Positions 9,540 to 17,977 of a stretch of 64,000 bases of DNA are shown piece after piece. Made by a program: the position numbers and the translations under genes. Origin of the DNA: Bacteroidales bacterium (lineage in GTDB: Bacteria > Bacteroidota > Bacteroidia > Bacteroidales > UBA12077). Where the stretch lies: NCBI GenBank assembly GCA_030637515.1, contig DAOWGM010000077.1:1-64000 (forward strand), given 5' to 3'. The notes under the pieces were generated by a model, which saw nothing but the letters and a program-made list of their open reading frames with translations, was not told the DNA's origin and did not search any database. The stretch's first letter is position 1. Every line of letters starts with the position of its first letter.

Positions 9540-9917
9540 TTATGAAATAATTGGAGGTCCACGAAGATAATTACTTGTAGGTATATCTTGAAATACAAAA
9601 TTAGAATTAAAATTATTCTTGTTTATTTCAAAAACTGAAAGGTAATTTAAAAAAACATCCTCGGTATCTGCAATAAAAATATTATCTATAGATACTTTTG
9701 TTAATACTTCAACATGAAAGTGACAAACATGATCATTACCATCCTGATTGCAATCATGAATTTCAGTACTTTCTTCAAAATTGATATTCTGAGCATGATG
9801 ATTACATTCAGTATGGCTATTTTCGGCATGGTGATGATGTGGGACAATGCTATGAGCAAAAATTATTGTCCACGCCAGAAGCAAAAAAGGTAATATGATA
9901 TACTTGTTTTTTATCAC
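9540..9917 (-). CDS. Small His-rich exported protein with RGPP tail, first gene of the efflux operon
   Basis: 125 residues: a hydrophobic N-terminus (residues ~7-22), a His/Cys-rich segment (VPHHHHAENSHTECNHHAQ, then DGNDHVCHFHVEV), and a conserved-looking end SNYLRGPPIIS. No ATG is available; the frame opens with GTG at 9917. A consensus TATCTTTG -7 box ends only 4 nt upstream of that GTG, so the transcript may be leaderless. A protein of identical length with the same RGPP ending precedes the TonB receptor at 15047-15424. I infer a periplasmic metal-binding accessory or sensor; the function is unknown. Confidence 0.65.
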   Translation of the reverse strand: MIKNKYIILPFLLLAWTIIFAHSIVPHHHHAENSHTECNHHAQNINFEESTEIHDCNQDGNDHVCHFHVEVLTKVSIDNIFIADTEDVFLNYLSVFEINKNNFNSNFVFQDIPTSNYLRGPPIIS

Positions 9918-9921
9918 GAAC

Positions 9922-9949
9922 CAAAGATAATGAATTATTTATATTATCT
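9922..9949 (-). promoter_or_regulatory. Candidate promoter and operator of the metal-efflux operon
   Basis: Read leftward, TATCTTTG (9929-9922) matches the Bacteroidota -7 consensus TAnnTTTG. It overlaps an inverted repeat AGATAAT-N11-ATTATCT (9925-9949). The -33 element is weak (TTAG about 20 nt upstream). The -7 box is nearly abutting the GTG start. The palindrome could be a repressor site; no regulator gene is adjacent. Confidence 0.45.
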
Positions 9950-10088
9950 CTAAGACAAAAACAAATGTGATAAGTTTAAACGTCCTAAAACAAAAAGGTG
10001 ATTAAATGTTTCTTGATTAACTATTAATAGCTTCACTTTTCTTTTCATTAAAAAATTTGTATTTTAGAACGGACCAAAAATTAAACTT

Positions 10089-11462
10089 ATGCATCCTTTA
10101 CTTATTTTTGTTTTATTTATGACCTTAGGTGCTACACCAATAGCTATTCTTGTAAATCGAATAAGATATCGCGGAACAATTATATTCAAAACTGCGATTG
10201 TAATTCTTGCAACAAATTTTCTTGTCGCAGTCACATCTTTTATAATTGGGCTTTACGGAATAAAGTATTTAATCTGGTATATTCCAGTTGGATACGCAAT
10301 ATTACTGATTGGAAACCAAATTTTTAAGAAGTATGTTCAACGACCTATTAAAGGATCTATTGAAGTATTAAGTAAAGTAACAAAAGGAGACTTAGATGTT
10401 GAAATTAGTGAGGATATCAAGAAATATAATGATGAAATTGGACAAATGAATGTTGCTTTGGAAGAAATGATTCATAATTTGAAAGATACTGCTGAATTTG
10501 CACGACAGATAGGCGAAGGCAATCTCGATCATCAAATAGAACTTTTAAGTGAATCGGATCATTTAAGAATAGCTTTAAAAGAAATGAACCAAAAACTTTT
10601 AGATGCAACTAAAACTCAGGAAGAAAAAAGAATTGAAGATGAAAAACGATCGTGGGCAAATGAAGGATTGGCTAAGCTCAATGAAATTTTAAGAAAACAG
10701 GATGACGTTGCTGAATTATCATTTCAAATTTTAAGTTACTTGGTTAATTACATGGATGCAAATCAAGGTGGGATATTTATAAGAAATAACGAAGATCAGA
10801 ATAATATAATATTAGAACTTCAATCGTTTTATGCATTCAACAGAAGAAAATATATTAAAAAAACATTTGAATTAGGTGAAGGATTAGTAGGTAATTGTGC
10901 TATTGAGAAAAAACGAGTTCATCTAACCGAAATTCCTGATAACTATATTCAAATTACAAGTGGCTTAGGTGGATCGAATCCTAAAAGCTTAGTACTTGTT
11001 CCAATGAAGCTCGAAGAAGAGGTATTAGGAGTTATTGAAATTGCTTCTTTCAATAGTATTGAAGATTATCAGATTGATTTTCTTGAACAGGCATCATTAA
11101 GTATAGCCAGCTCACTAAATATGGCTGAAACAAATAAACGCACTTCTGAGCTCTTAGAAAAAACCCAACAGCAAGCCGAAGAAATGTCAGCTCAGGAAGA
11201 GGAAATGCGTCAGAATATGGAAGAGCTTCAGGCTACTCAGGAAGAATCAACAAGACGAACTATTGAAATGGAAAAACTTCTTGAAGAAACTCAAGGTCAA
11301 AAGGGAGATATGGAAAGGATTATAGAACAATCTCAAAAACAGTCTGAAGAAATTGAAATGCAAGTTGTAGAATTTGAAGAAAGAGAAATTGTGTGGGAAA
11401 CAAAGCTTGAATCAGCGAATGAAAAAATTAAAGAACTTGAAGCTAAACTAAAAAAGAAATAA
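10089..11462 (+). CDS. Membrane HAMP-GAF coiled-coil signalling protein without a catalytic domain
   Basis: 457 residues: three N-terminal hydrophobic helices (~1-22, 32-53, 58-78); a HAMP domain (~80-130, RPIKGSIEVLSKVTKGDLDV) and a second HAMP-like turn (~135-175, IGEGNLDHQIELL); a GAF domain (~205-342, LGEGLVGNCAIEKKRVHLTE); and a long coiled coil (~345-455, EEMSAQEEEMRQNMEELQ). There is no histidine kinase, cyclase or methyl-accepting output domain. Such architectures are common in Bacteroidota, where the output is thought to be through a partner. It is divergent from the metal operon with 171 nt between, and followed by a strong terminator, so probably monocistronic. Its ligand is unknown. 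Confidence 0.8.
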   Translation: MHPLLIFVLFMTLGATPIAILVNRIRYRGTIIFKTAIVILATNFLVAVTSFIIGLYGIKYLIWYIPVGYAILLIGNQIFKKYVQRPIKGSIEVLSKVTKGDLDVEISEDIKKYNDEIGQMNVALEEMIHNLKDTAEFARQIGEGNLDHQIELLSESDHLRIALKEMNQKLLDATKTQEEKRIEDEKRSWANEGLAKLNEILRKQDDVAELSFQILSYLVNYMDANQGGIFIRNNEDQNNIILELQSFYAFNRRKYIKKTFELGEGLVGNCAIEKKRVHLTEIPDNYIQITSGLGGSNPKSLVLVPMKLEEEVLGVIEIASFNSIEDYQIDFLEQASLSIASSLNMAETNKRTSELLEKTQQQAEEMSAQEEEMRQNMEELQATQEESTRRTIEMEKLLEETQGQKGDMERIIEQSQKQSEEIEMQVVEFEEREIVWETKLESANEKIKELEAKLKKK

Positions 11463-11481
11463 AATTATTTTACACAAATTT

Positions 11482-11510
11482 AAATACCCTCTTACAAGGG
11501 TATTTTTTTT
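11482..11510 (+). terminator. Intrinsic terminator after the HAMP-GAF gene
   Basis: AAATACCCT-N6-AGGGTATTT forms a 9-bp stem and runs into a tract of eight T, 20 nt after the stop codon. Confidence 0.85.
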
Positions 11511-11536
11511 AGTACTACTTGTATAAATTACTATTA

Positions 11537-12559
11537 ATGAAATTATTAATTACCTTCTCAACACTCTTTCTATTTAATGTCTTTTACATACAATTAAAAG
11601 CACAAGAGAATCCTGACTATACTGAAATAAGTGATAATCTATATGTGATAAGCAATACAGATGGAGGAAATGTTGCATTTCTTGTAACCAAAAAAGGTAT
11701 TGTGGTAGTTGATGCCGGAGCAACTCCAAAAAATGGGAAAAGAATTATTTCAATAATTAAATCCGTTTCAGATAAGCCCATAAAATATTTAATCTTAACA
11801 CATTTTCATGGTGATCACATAAACGGCATTTCAGGTTTTCCAAATAGTGTCAAAATAATTGCTCATTCAAGCCTAACTGAAAATTACAAACAATTTAATG
11901 AGAACAACTTAAAAAAATATATTGATAATGTGCTTCCAAGTTATCTGGTAAATTTAAAATTGCAAATGGGCTCAATGAAGAATAAAGAAAGTGAAGAATA
12001 TTTGACTCTAAAAAATGATTACGAAATAAATCAGGAATACTATAATGACATACAAAATATAAAATTCAGAGAACCGGATATTACTTTCAACGATTTTTAC
12101 AGATTCAGAATTTCAGATGAGCGAATAATGTTGGAATGTCCGGGACCGGGACATACAAATGATAATATTCTTGTTAAATTTTCAAATCATAATATTATAC
12201 ATATAGGCGATTTGGTCTTTAATAAAAGTTTTCCTTACACAATTGAAGAACACGGTGTGGACATATACAATTGGGTAAAAACACTGGACGATTTAAAAAA
12301 AGAAAATATATTTACTGTTATTCCAGGTCATGGTGAAGTTGGTCCAAAATTAATTTTGCAAGAACAATCAGATTATTTTAAAAGTCTTGCTCAAAAAATT
12401 GAAAGATTGAAAAAACAAGGATTAAATTTAGATCAGATCATCGCTAAATGCGATTTAAATGATTATGATTTAATTGGAAATGAAGATCAGTTTAAAGTAA
12501 ATATTACAGTAATATATAATCAACTGACAACTTCAAAAGTTGAATGGTGGAATTTTTAA
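11537..12559 (+). CDS. Exported metallo-beta-lactamase-fold hydrolase
   Basis: About 340 residues. Signal peptide MKLLITFSTLFLF...LKAQ, then the MBL fold with all zinc ligands visible: the HxHxDH motif (THFHGDHIN), GPGHTNDN, IHIGDLVFN and a terminal IPGHGEVG. It is a periplasmic zinc hydrolase resembling the SoxH/quinoprotein-relay branch rather than a confirmed beta-lactamase; the substrate is unknown. A TTG six codons upstream would extend the frame but would lie before the signal peptide, so I prefer the ATG at 11537. It begins 27 nt after a strong terminator and must therefore have its own promoter. Confidence 0.85.
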   Translation: MKLLITFSTLFLFNVFYIQLKAQENPDYTEISDNLYVISNTDGGNVAFLVTKKGIVVVDAGATPKNGKRIISIIKSVSDKPIKYLILTHFHGDHINGISGFPNSVKIIAHSSLTENYKQFNENNLKKYIDNVLPSYLVNLKLQMGSMKNKESEEYLTLKNDYEINQEYYNDIQNIKFREPDITFNDFYRFRISDERIMLECPGPGHTNDNILVKFSNHNIIHIGDLVFNKSFPYTIEEHGVDIYNWVKTLDDLKKENIFTVIPGHGEVGPKLILQEQSDYFKSLAQKIERLKKQGLNLDQIIAKCDLNDYDLIGNEDQFKVNITVIYNQLTTSKVEWWNF

Positions 12560-12565
12560 TTTGAG

Positions 12566-12592
12566 AAAAAAAAGCCTGTCAAATTCTGACAG
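12566..12592 (-). terminator. Terminator of the TonB-receptor operon
   Basis: CTGTCA-N5-TGACAG (12576-12592). Read leftward it is followed by GGC and eight T. It lies 19 nt beyond the receptor stop and can also insulate the rightward hydrolase gene. Confidence 0.7.
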
Positions 12593-12610
12593 ACTCAACA
12601 AAACTCTATT

Positions 12611-14962
12611 TTATATCAAATTCCCAAATTTAATTCCAAAATAAACTGTTCTTGGTAACGACGGTCCATAAACATAACCTGGATCACGCGAACCTCCAAC
12701 ATCAAGATCATTTTGATACGAATTAAATATATTCTTAATACCTCCAAAAGCTTGAATTGTAACATTATTCAATTTAAAATCATAACTCAGTTTAGCACCC
12801 ATATCAAAAAATGGATTAGATTCTCTTAATTCACCTATTGTAGGATCTACTGCATTAGGCCCATAATATGGAACTAACATACTACCAGTATAGTTTCCTG
12901 TAGCCGATAAACAAGTATTCTTAATAAAATCCCAGTCAATAGTAATATATCCATATTGGTTTGGTGTTCTGAAAAACGATTTCTCATTAAATTCCACTTG
13001 AGGATTGTCATATTCGCTTTTTTGAATCGTAAAACCTGCTGTTAACATAAAGTCATTATCAGGATTAAGCTTAGTTTCAAAATTCACACCATTTACCATT
13101 GCACCACCATCTGAATTAACTCTGGTATAGATAAACGTATTTTCCTCAGTCGGATGTATTGAAGTTTCATTAGCAAATGCATCATTTAATTGTGTATAAA
13201 AACCTTCAGCCAGGAAACCAATATTTACACTTCCTACTAATTTGTTAAAATCTAAGGAAGCCATGTAACTATGACTTGTTTCTTGCTTTAAGTCTGGGTC
13301 GTTTTTATGTATCACCTTTCTTGATTCAGATGATAAAATGTGTAAGTCTTCGTCGAAAATTTGAGGTGCTCTGTAACCTTGAGAATAACTTGCTCTCACT
13401 TGAATTGACTTAAGCACATCATATTTTAGGGTTAACCTTGGACTTATAACATTTCCAGTTTTTTTATTGGCATTATGTTTTTTATCTTCAATAAAATAAT
13501 TATCAAAACGAGCTCCAGCTGACACATTAAATTTTTTCCAATCAAATTCATATTGCATAAAAAATCCAAAAGTATTTGAGATTTGATCAGCAATAACATT
13601 GTTTTCGGTATGGGTTTGATTCCCAAATTCATCAATATCTAAATAACCAAGTTTTATATCATTAAGTGATTCGTTTCTATTTTCAATACCTAATATTAAA
13701 CTTGAATTATTAAATCGGTCACTATATTGTGTGCCCACAGTATAAGTAAATCCATTTGTAAATCCATAATCTTTAAGTGATTGACCTGCTCCATAGTATG
13801 AATCTCTATTTACGTTTTGAGCTGATACAAAAAGAGAAAACAAATCTTCATCTCTAAAGAACTTATCATAAGTTATTGCTCCTGTAGTAATATCATGTTC
13901 TGCAGATTCAGCTACATCAGCTTCATGCTGGGGCAAATCAAATTTATTGCCGCCTCTTCGTTCTTCTTTAATATTAAAGAAATCTATTGCTAACTTACCT
14001 CTGTAACCTATTCTTCTAAAAATACGGGTTCCAATTGTAGTATTTTTAATACTTGCTAATTCTGAGAAATCATCTTCGTTTGCATCAAATGGTTGCCTAT
14101 CTCTATAAAAACCATATAAAACCATACCCGTTTTATTATCATCAGAAACCAAGGATGTATTTAAGTTAACACTGTAATCTTGAGCCAGATCAACATCTTT
14201 AATTCCAACACCGATAATTCCTTCATTTATTGAAGCCTCATAAGAATTATTAATAGGATCTTTTAAAATTAAATTGATTGTTCCTGCAATTGCATTACTT
14301 CCATAAAGCGCTGAACCTCCTCCTCGAACTACTTCAATTCTTTCAATTATACTTGTAGGGATTAACTCTAAACCATAAACTCCTGCTAATCCACTAAATA
14401 TTGGACGACTATTAATCAATATTTGAGAATACGGACCTTCCATTCCATTCATTCTAACCTGATTAAATCCGCAGTTAGAACAATTATTCTCCATACGAAT
14501 TCCTGGACAAAAATTTAATCCATCAGCAATTGTTACTGTTTGTGCTGCTTCAAAAACTCTTGGTGTTATTGTATTTACAATTACAGATGCTTCTGTTCTA
14601 TTTTTCTCATTTCTATCTGCAGTAATCACAACTTGTGCCAGACCTAAAACATCTTCTTCTAAATCAAAACTAAGCTCCTGCGAATCATTAACTTTAATTT
14701 CAATTTCAATTTCTTCTGGTTTATACCCTATTGCTTGTGCACGTATAACCAATTTCCCCGAAGGAATATGCTCTAAATTAAATTCTCCTAATACATTCGA
14801 AGCTGTTCCAATAGTTGTTCCTTTTATAATTATTGTTGCGTAAGGAATTTCTTCTCCATTACTGGTTACTTTACCAACAAGCCTTGTAGTTGGAATATTT
14901 GTATTTGCCATTGAGATGTTAGCATATAATGCTAATATCAATATATATATGAATCTACTCAT
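12611..14962 (-). CDS. TonB-dependent receptor with Cys/Met-rich plug, probable metal or metal-complex importer
   Basis: 783 residues: signal peptide (1-19); a carboxypeptidase-regulatory-like beta domain (~27-105, RLVGKVTSNGEEIPYATI); a plug (~120-240) with VVRGGGSALYGSNAIAGTI; and a 22-strand barrel ending in the aromatic YFGIKFGNLI. The plug holds an unusual cluster, FCPGIRMENNCSNCGF then RMNGMEG (C152, M157, C161, C164, M171, M174). This recalls metal-ligating residues in copper-type receptors such as OprC/NosA, but the spacing differs and the assignment is inference. It follows by 84 nt a small His-containing protein (15047-15424) of the kind that also heads the efflux operon. Confidence 0.88.
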   Translation of the reverse strand: MSRFIYILILALYANISMANTNIPTTRLVGKVTSNGEEIPYATIIIKGTTIGTASNVLGEFNLEHIPSGKLVIRAQAIGYKPEEIEIEIKVNDSQELSFDLEEDVLGLAQVVITADRNEKNRTEASVIVNTITPRVFEAAQTVTIADGLNFCPGIRMENNCSNCGFNQVRMNGMEGPYSQILINSRPIFSGLAGVYGLELIPTSIIERIEVVRGGGSALYGSNAIAGTINLILKDPINNSYEASINEGIIGVGIKDVDLAQDYSVNLNTSLVSDDNKTGMVLYGFYRDRQPFDANEDDFSELASIKNTTIGTRIFRRIGYRGKLAIDFFNIKEERRGGNKFDLPQHEADVAESAEHDITTGAITYDKFFRDEDLFSLFVSAQNVNRDSYYGAGQSLKDYGFTNGFTYTVGTQYSDRFNNSSLILGIENRNESLNDIKLGYLDIDEFGNQTHTENNVIADQISNTFGFFMQYEFDWKKFNVSAGARFDNYFIEDKKHNANKKTGNVISPRLTLKYDVLKSIQVRASYSQGYRAPQIFDEDLHILSSESRKVIHKNDPDLKQETSHSYMASLDFNKLVGSVNIGFLAEGFYTQLNDAFANETSIHPTEENTFIYTRVNSDGGAMVNGVNFETKLNPDNDFMLTAGFTIQKSEYDNPQVEFNEKSFFRTPNQYGYITIDWDFIKNTCLSATGNYTGSMLVPYYGPNAVDPTIGELRESNPFFDMGAKLSYDFKLNNVTIQAFGGIKNIFNSYQNDLDVGGSRDPGYVYGPSLPRTVYFGIKFGNLI

Positions 14963-15046
14963 TTTGAGTTCTAATTATGAAATTTAGTACTTAAAATATT
15001 ATTTAAGCATTTAGCTCAAACAATAAAATGATAATAAAAATGTGAA

Positions 15047-15424
15047 TTAAACTAATGTAGATTCGTAAGGAGGACCTCTTGTAGTAGATAACTTATAGAT
15101 ATTTGAATCTGAGATTAAATTCGGCTTACTGATAATCTCTAATTCGAATTCTATATTAAAATCAAGATTAATATAATCTTGTGAAAAAGTATAATAATTA
15201 ATTGAACTTATTACTTGTAAATCGATTTTATTATGCTTGTGTTGTGAAGAAGAATCCTCGCTTTCGGCACTTTTATTAAATGGATGAGCGTGGACAATTA
15301 ATTTACCACAGGCCGTTCTATGAGAATGAAGAAAGAAAGTAGAATTAAAAACAATTCCTCCTATTATTATAAAAAACAGGAATGTTATAATTCGATTTTT
15401 AATATTTGTTTTTCTATCTCTCAT
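15047..15424 (-). CDS. Small exported His-containing protein with RGPP tail, head of TonB operon
   Basis: 125 residues. A hydrophobic helix (residues ~12-31) is followed by FLHSHRTACGKLIVHAHPF, a Ser/His segment (SSSQHKHNK) and a C-terminal LSTTRGPPYES. Its length, layout and RGPP ending parallel the protein at 9540-9917, though the middle is divergent. It precedes the TonB receptor in the same direction. A TATATTTG box ends 8 nt before the ATG, so the 5' leader is predicted to be only a few nucleotides. Function unknown; a metal-related accessory role is inferred from context. Confidence 0.65.
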   Translation of the reverse strand: MRDRKTNIKNRIITFLFFIIIGGIVFNSTFFLHSHRTACGKLIVHAHPFNKSAESEDSSSQHKHNKIDLQVISSINYYTFSQDYINLDFNIEFELEIISKPNLISDSNIYKLSTTRGPPYESTLV

Positions 15425-15432
15425 TCTGGGAG

Positions 15433-15482
15433 CAAATATATAATAAACTATTTAATCTTGGAATACCATATATTAGGTATTC
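15433..15482 (-). promoter_or_regulatory. Candidate promoter and operator of the TonB-receptor operon
   Basis: Read leftward, a TATATTTG -7 box (15440-15433) lies downstream of the inverted repeat GAATACC-N8-GGTATTC (15461-15482), which covers the expected -33 position. The arrangement suits a dimeric repressor that occludes the promoter. Confidence 0.45.
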
Positions 15483-15516
15483 TGACTAACAATAAAACAT
15501 AAGGTTTAATTAAACT

Positions 15517-15560
15517 AAAAAAAGGCTTGATCCCGATAGATATCGGGATCAAGCCTTTTA
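15517..15560. terminator. Long bidirectional hairpin after AOR gene
   Basis: GGCTTGATCCCGATA and TATCGGGATCAAGCC form a 15-bp perfect stem with a 2-nt loop, flanked by A and T runs on both sides. It ends the leftward AOR transcript 17 nt after the stop. The CCCGATA/TATCGGG core recalls short palindromes repeated in many Bacteroidota genomes and seen in altered form at 51134-51147. Confidence 0.8.
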
Positions 15561-15577
15561 AATTTATCAGATTTATT

Positions 15578-17728
15578 CTATTGCTTATCTTTTACAACTT
15601 CGATTACTTCAGGAAGATCCATACCTATTTCTTTTAGATATTCAACTTTTGGAACTCCATTTTCATTCCAACCTCTACGCTTATAAACAGCATCAAGAAG
15701 TTTTTCATATTGACCTTCGCGGTATTCTCTGGTTATTGCTACTTTTTCTTCAGAAGATTTTCCTTCAGGATTAACTCCGATAATTTCTTTCATTTGTTTA
15801 TCGTATCGTTCTGCTCTTGAATCATATTCTTCAACAGTAACAGGACCAGCAGCTCTATATGGTTGTTTATCGAATTTTCTAACACCATAACCTCTACGAA
15901 TATTAAAGATACGCTGGAAATTATATACACGTTCTGAATCTTCAATCATTCTGTTTTTATCAAATTCTTTTCCTGTAACAGCCTTGTAAATAGTTACGTA
16001 ATTATCAACATGCTCAGGAACTTTTGCAGGCTCATCAGTTTCTGCATTATTTGCAGGTTCTACATCGTTCCATGGTAATTTACATAAACCAACTAAGCCA
16101 AACCATGTACGGAACATTGGAAAATAGTGTAATGCTTCTGCTTTGTCTTCAAAAGTAGGAATTTGGTTATTAACCATATCCATAAAGATTAACCATGCTT
16201 CGTCATGCTGTGGACCTTTATTTGTCATAGCAAAACCACCTTGCTGAGCTAATGATTCTTTTGAAACGTACTCAGAATATTCTAAGTTCTTATTTACCAT
16301 TCCAATATCATCAAGGAAAGCTCTATCAGCACCATACTTTTCAACAAAAACATCTTTCATTTTAGCAATACCTAAACCGGCTATTTTACCAAAACCTTCG
16401 CCACGTGCTAATTGATGAATTAATTCAAGTGCTGCTTCTTTAGCACCAAAGTTAAGCTCTAAGCCTCCGGTAATTTCTTTGTTAATAATACCGGCTTCGT
16501 AACATTCCATAATGAACGCAACAAGCGTTCCCCATGTAATAGTACAAATACCATAAGTATCGCAATAAAAGTTTGCTTCAATAATATAATCAGCGTCAAA
16601 AATACCACCATTTGAACCTAAACCACCTGCGTTTTCATATTCTGGTCCATCAACAATAACTTCTTGTCCTTTATAAGGCCCTGTTTGCAATTTAAAGTTC
16701 TGAACACCTTTAGCACAACTCATTGAACAACCAATCCAACATCCATCAGGAGTACCTTGAGCAAATCGGGATTTCCAAACTTCAGAATGAATTTTATCAA
16801 TATCTTTATGACTACCATACTTGTAATTATTAACAGGTAATAAGTCATAATCATTCATGATTTCAACAAGGTGAGCTGTTCCTTTAGTCCTCATTTCGCA
16901 TTGTTCTTCATCGAGGTCTTTCATCTCTTTGTTAAATGTCTTACCTCTTTCGCGAATAGCGTCAATATCAACAACATTATTTGCATTTCCTTTAACACCA
17001 GAAACTTTTGCAACTACAGCTTTAATTTTTTTATCTCTAAAAACAGAACCAATACCACCTCTACCAGCTTGTTTTAAACGAATTTCTTTCTTTTTTGTAT
17101 CGTAGAAACTTATGTTAAGCATTCCAATTAATGAATTTTCAGCTGCTTTACCTGATGAAACTACACTAATATTTTTCATGTCTTTTTCATCGTCGGCATA
17201 CATCTCGGTAAGTTGTTCTGCTAACATATGACTATCAACATTCTCTTCAGGAGCCTCAAAAATTTCAACTTTCCCGTTTACACCATCGATAAAGATAATT
17301 ACATCATTTTCTGCTTTTCCTTGTAATTCTAAAGCATCGAAACCTGAGAATTTCAAAAATGGACCAAAATAACCACCAACATTACTATCCATAACGAAAT
17401 CGGTAGGAGAGATAGAAACAATAAGTGATTTTCCTGCACCTGAATATTGTGTAATACCACTTACAGGACCTGGAGTAATAATAACTTCATTTTCAGGATC
17501 ATTCCACTTTGTATCAGGCTTTGTAGCATCCCATAACATTTTTAGACCATAACCTTTTCCTCCAATAAATTTCTCTTTCATTAAAGGCGAAACAGCTTTT
17601 TCTTCAATTACATTATCAGACACATTAATGTACAGGGTTTTATCCGTAGTACCTCTGTCTAATGGAGTAATATCGTATTTATACTCCTTAAGCAATTTAT
17701 GCTTCTTTTTCATTTCGTTAATATCCAT
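15578..17728 (-). CDS. aor: Tungsten-type aldehyde:ferredoxin oxidoreductase family protein
   Basis: 716 residues, longer than the ~600 of archaeal AOR. It should oxidise aldehydes (or reduce acids) with ferredoxin, using a tungsto-bispterin and one [4Fe-4S] cluster in the cytoplasm. Seen: the N-terminal AOR domain (FIGGKGYGLKMLWDA, IITPGPVSGITQYSGAGKS, AGRGGIGSVFRDKKIKAVVA at ~221-240); cluster cysteines C330, C334 and C338 in DGCWIGCSMSCAKG; a pterin-loop motif DTYGIC (390-395); and C549 in GLVGLCKLPW. The CX3CX3C spacing differs from the classical CX2CX3C. It stands alone, divergent from a DUF364-ThiF-ThiS operon. Substrate unknown. Confidence 0.9.
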   Translation of the reverse strand: MDINEMKKKHKLLKEYKYDITPLDRGTTDKTLYINVSDNVIEEKAVSPLMKEKFIGGKGYGLKMLWDATKPDTKWNDPENEVIITPGPVSGITQYSGAGKSLIVSISPTDFVMDSNVGGYFGPFLKFSGFDALELQGKAENDVIIFIDGVNGKVEIFEAPEENVDSHMLAEQLTEMYADDEKDMKNISVVSSGKAAENSLIGMLNISFYDTKKKEIRLKQAGRGGIGSVFRDKKIKAVVAKVSGVKGNANNVVDIDAIRERGKTFNKEMKDLDEEQCEMRTKGTAHLVEIMNDYDLLPVNNYKYGSHKDIDKIHSEVWKSRFAQGTPDGCWIGCSMSCAKGVQNFKLQTGPYKGQEVIVDGPEYENAGGLGSNGGIFDADYIIEANFYCDTYGICTITWGTLVAFIMECYEAGIINKEITGGLELNFGAKEAALELIHQLARGEGFGKIAGLGIAKMKDVFVEKYGADRAFLDDIGMVNKNLEYSEYVSKESLAQQGGFAMTNKGPQHDEAWLIFMDMVNNQIPTFEDKAEALHYFPMFRTWFGLVGLCKLPWNDVEPANNAETDEPAKVPEHVDNYVTIYKAVTGKEFDKNRMIEDSERVYNFQRIFNIRRGYGVRKFDKQPYRAAGPVTVEEYDSRAERYDKQMKEIIGVNPEGKSSEEKVAITREYREGQYEKLLDAVYKRRGWNENGVPKVEYLKEIGMDLPEVIEVVKDKQ

Positions 17729-17762
17729 ATCTATTTTTATTTTATATATATTTCAAACTTGC

Positions 17763-17796
17763 CTGTCAGTAGACAGATTTTTGTGTTTCAAAAGTA
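17763..17796 (-). promoter_or_regulatory. Candidate AOR promoter with palindrome in the leader
   Basis: Read leftward, TACTTTTG (17796-17789) matches TAnnTTTG about 60 nt before the ATG. Just downstream of the predicted start of transcription is CTGTC-agta-GACAG (17763-17776), either an operator or a hairpin in the ~55-nt leader. A related palindrome, CCTGTC-ggca-GACAGG, occurs at 37380-37395. Confidence 0.4.
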
Positions 17797-17913
17797 TAAA
17801 AATATAGTGTGCAGTAAAAGTATAATATGACTTATATCAATATGTTATATTATGCATATCGTAATGATTATTAAGTATTTTATTACTTATATGAATATGA
17901 GAGTCTTATAGCA

Positions 17914-17945
17914 TTGAAACTTTGAAAATAATAATTGTAAATTTG
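17914..17945 (+). promoter_or_regulatory. Candidate promoter of the DUF364-ThiF-ThiS operon
   Basis: TTG (17914-17916), then a 21-nt spacer, then TAAATTTG (17938-17945). The -7 box lies 32 nt before the ATG. It is divergent from the AOR promoter in a shared 249-nt intergenic region. Confidence 0.45.
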
Positions 17946-17977
17946 TTAAATAATTTAGCATTTATTGAATTCAGAAT

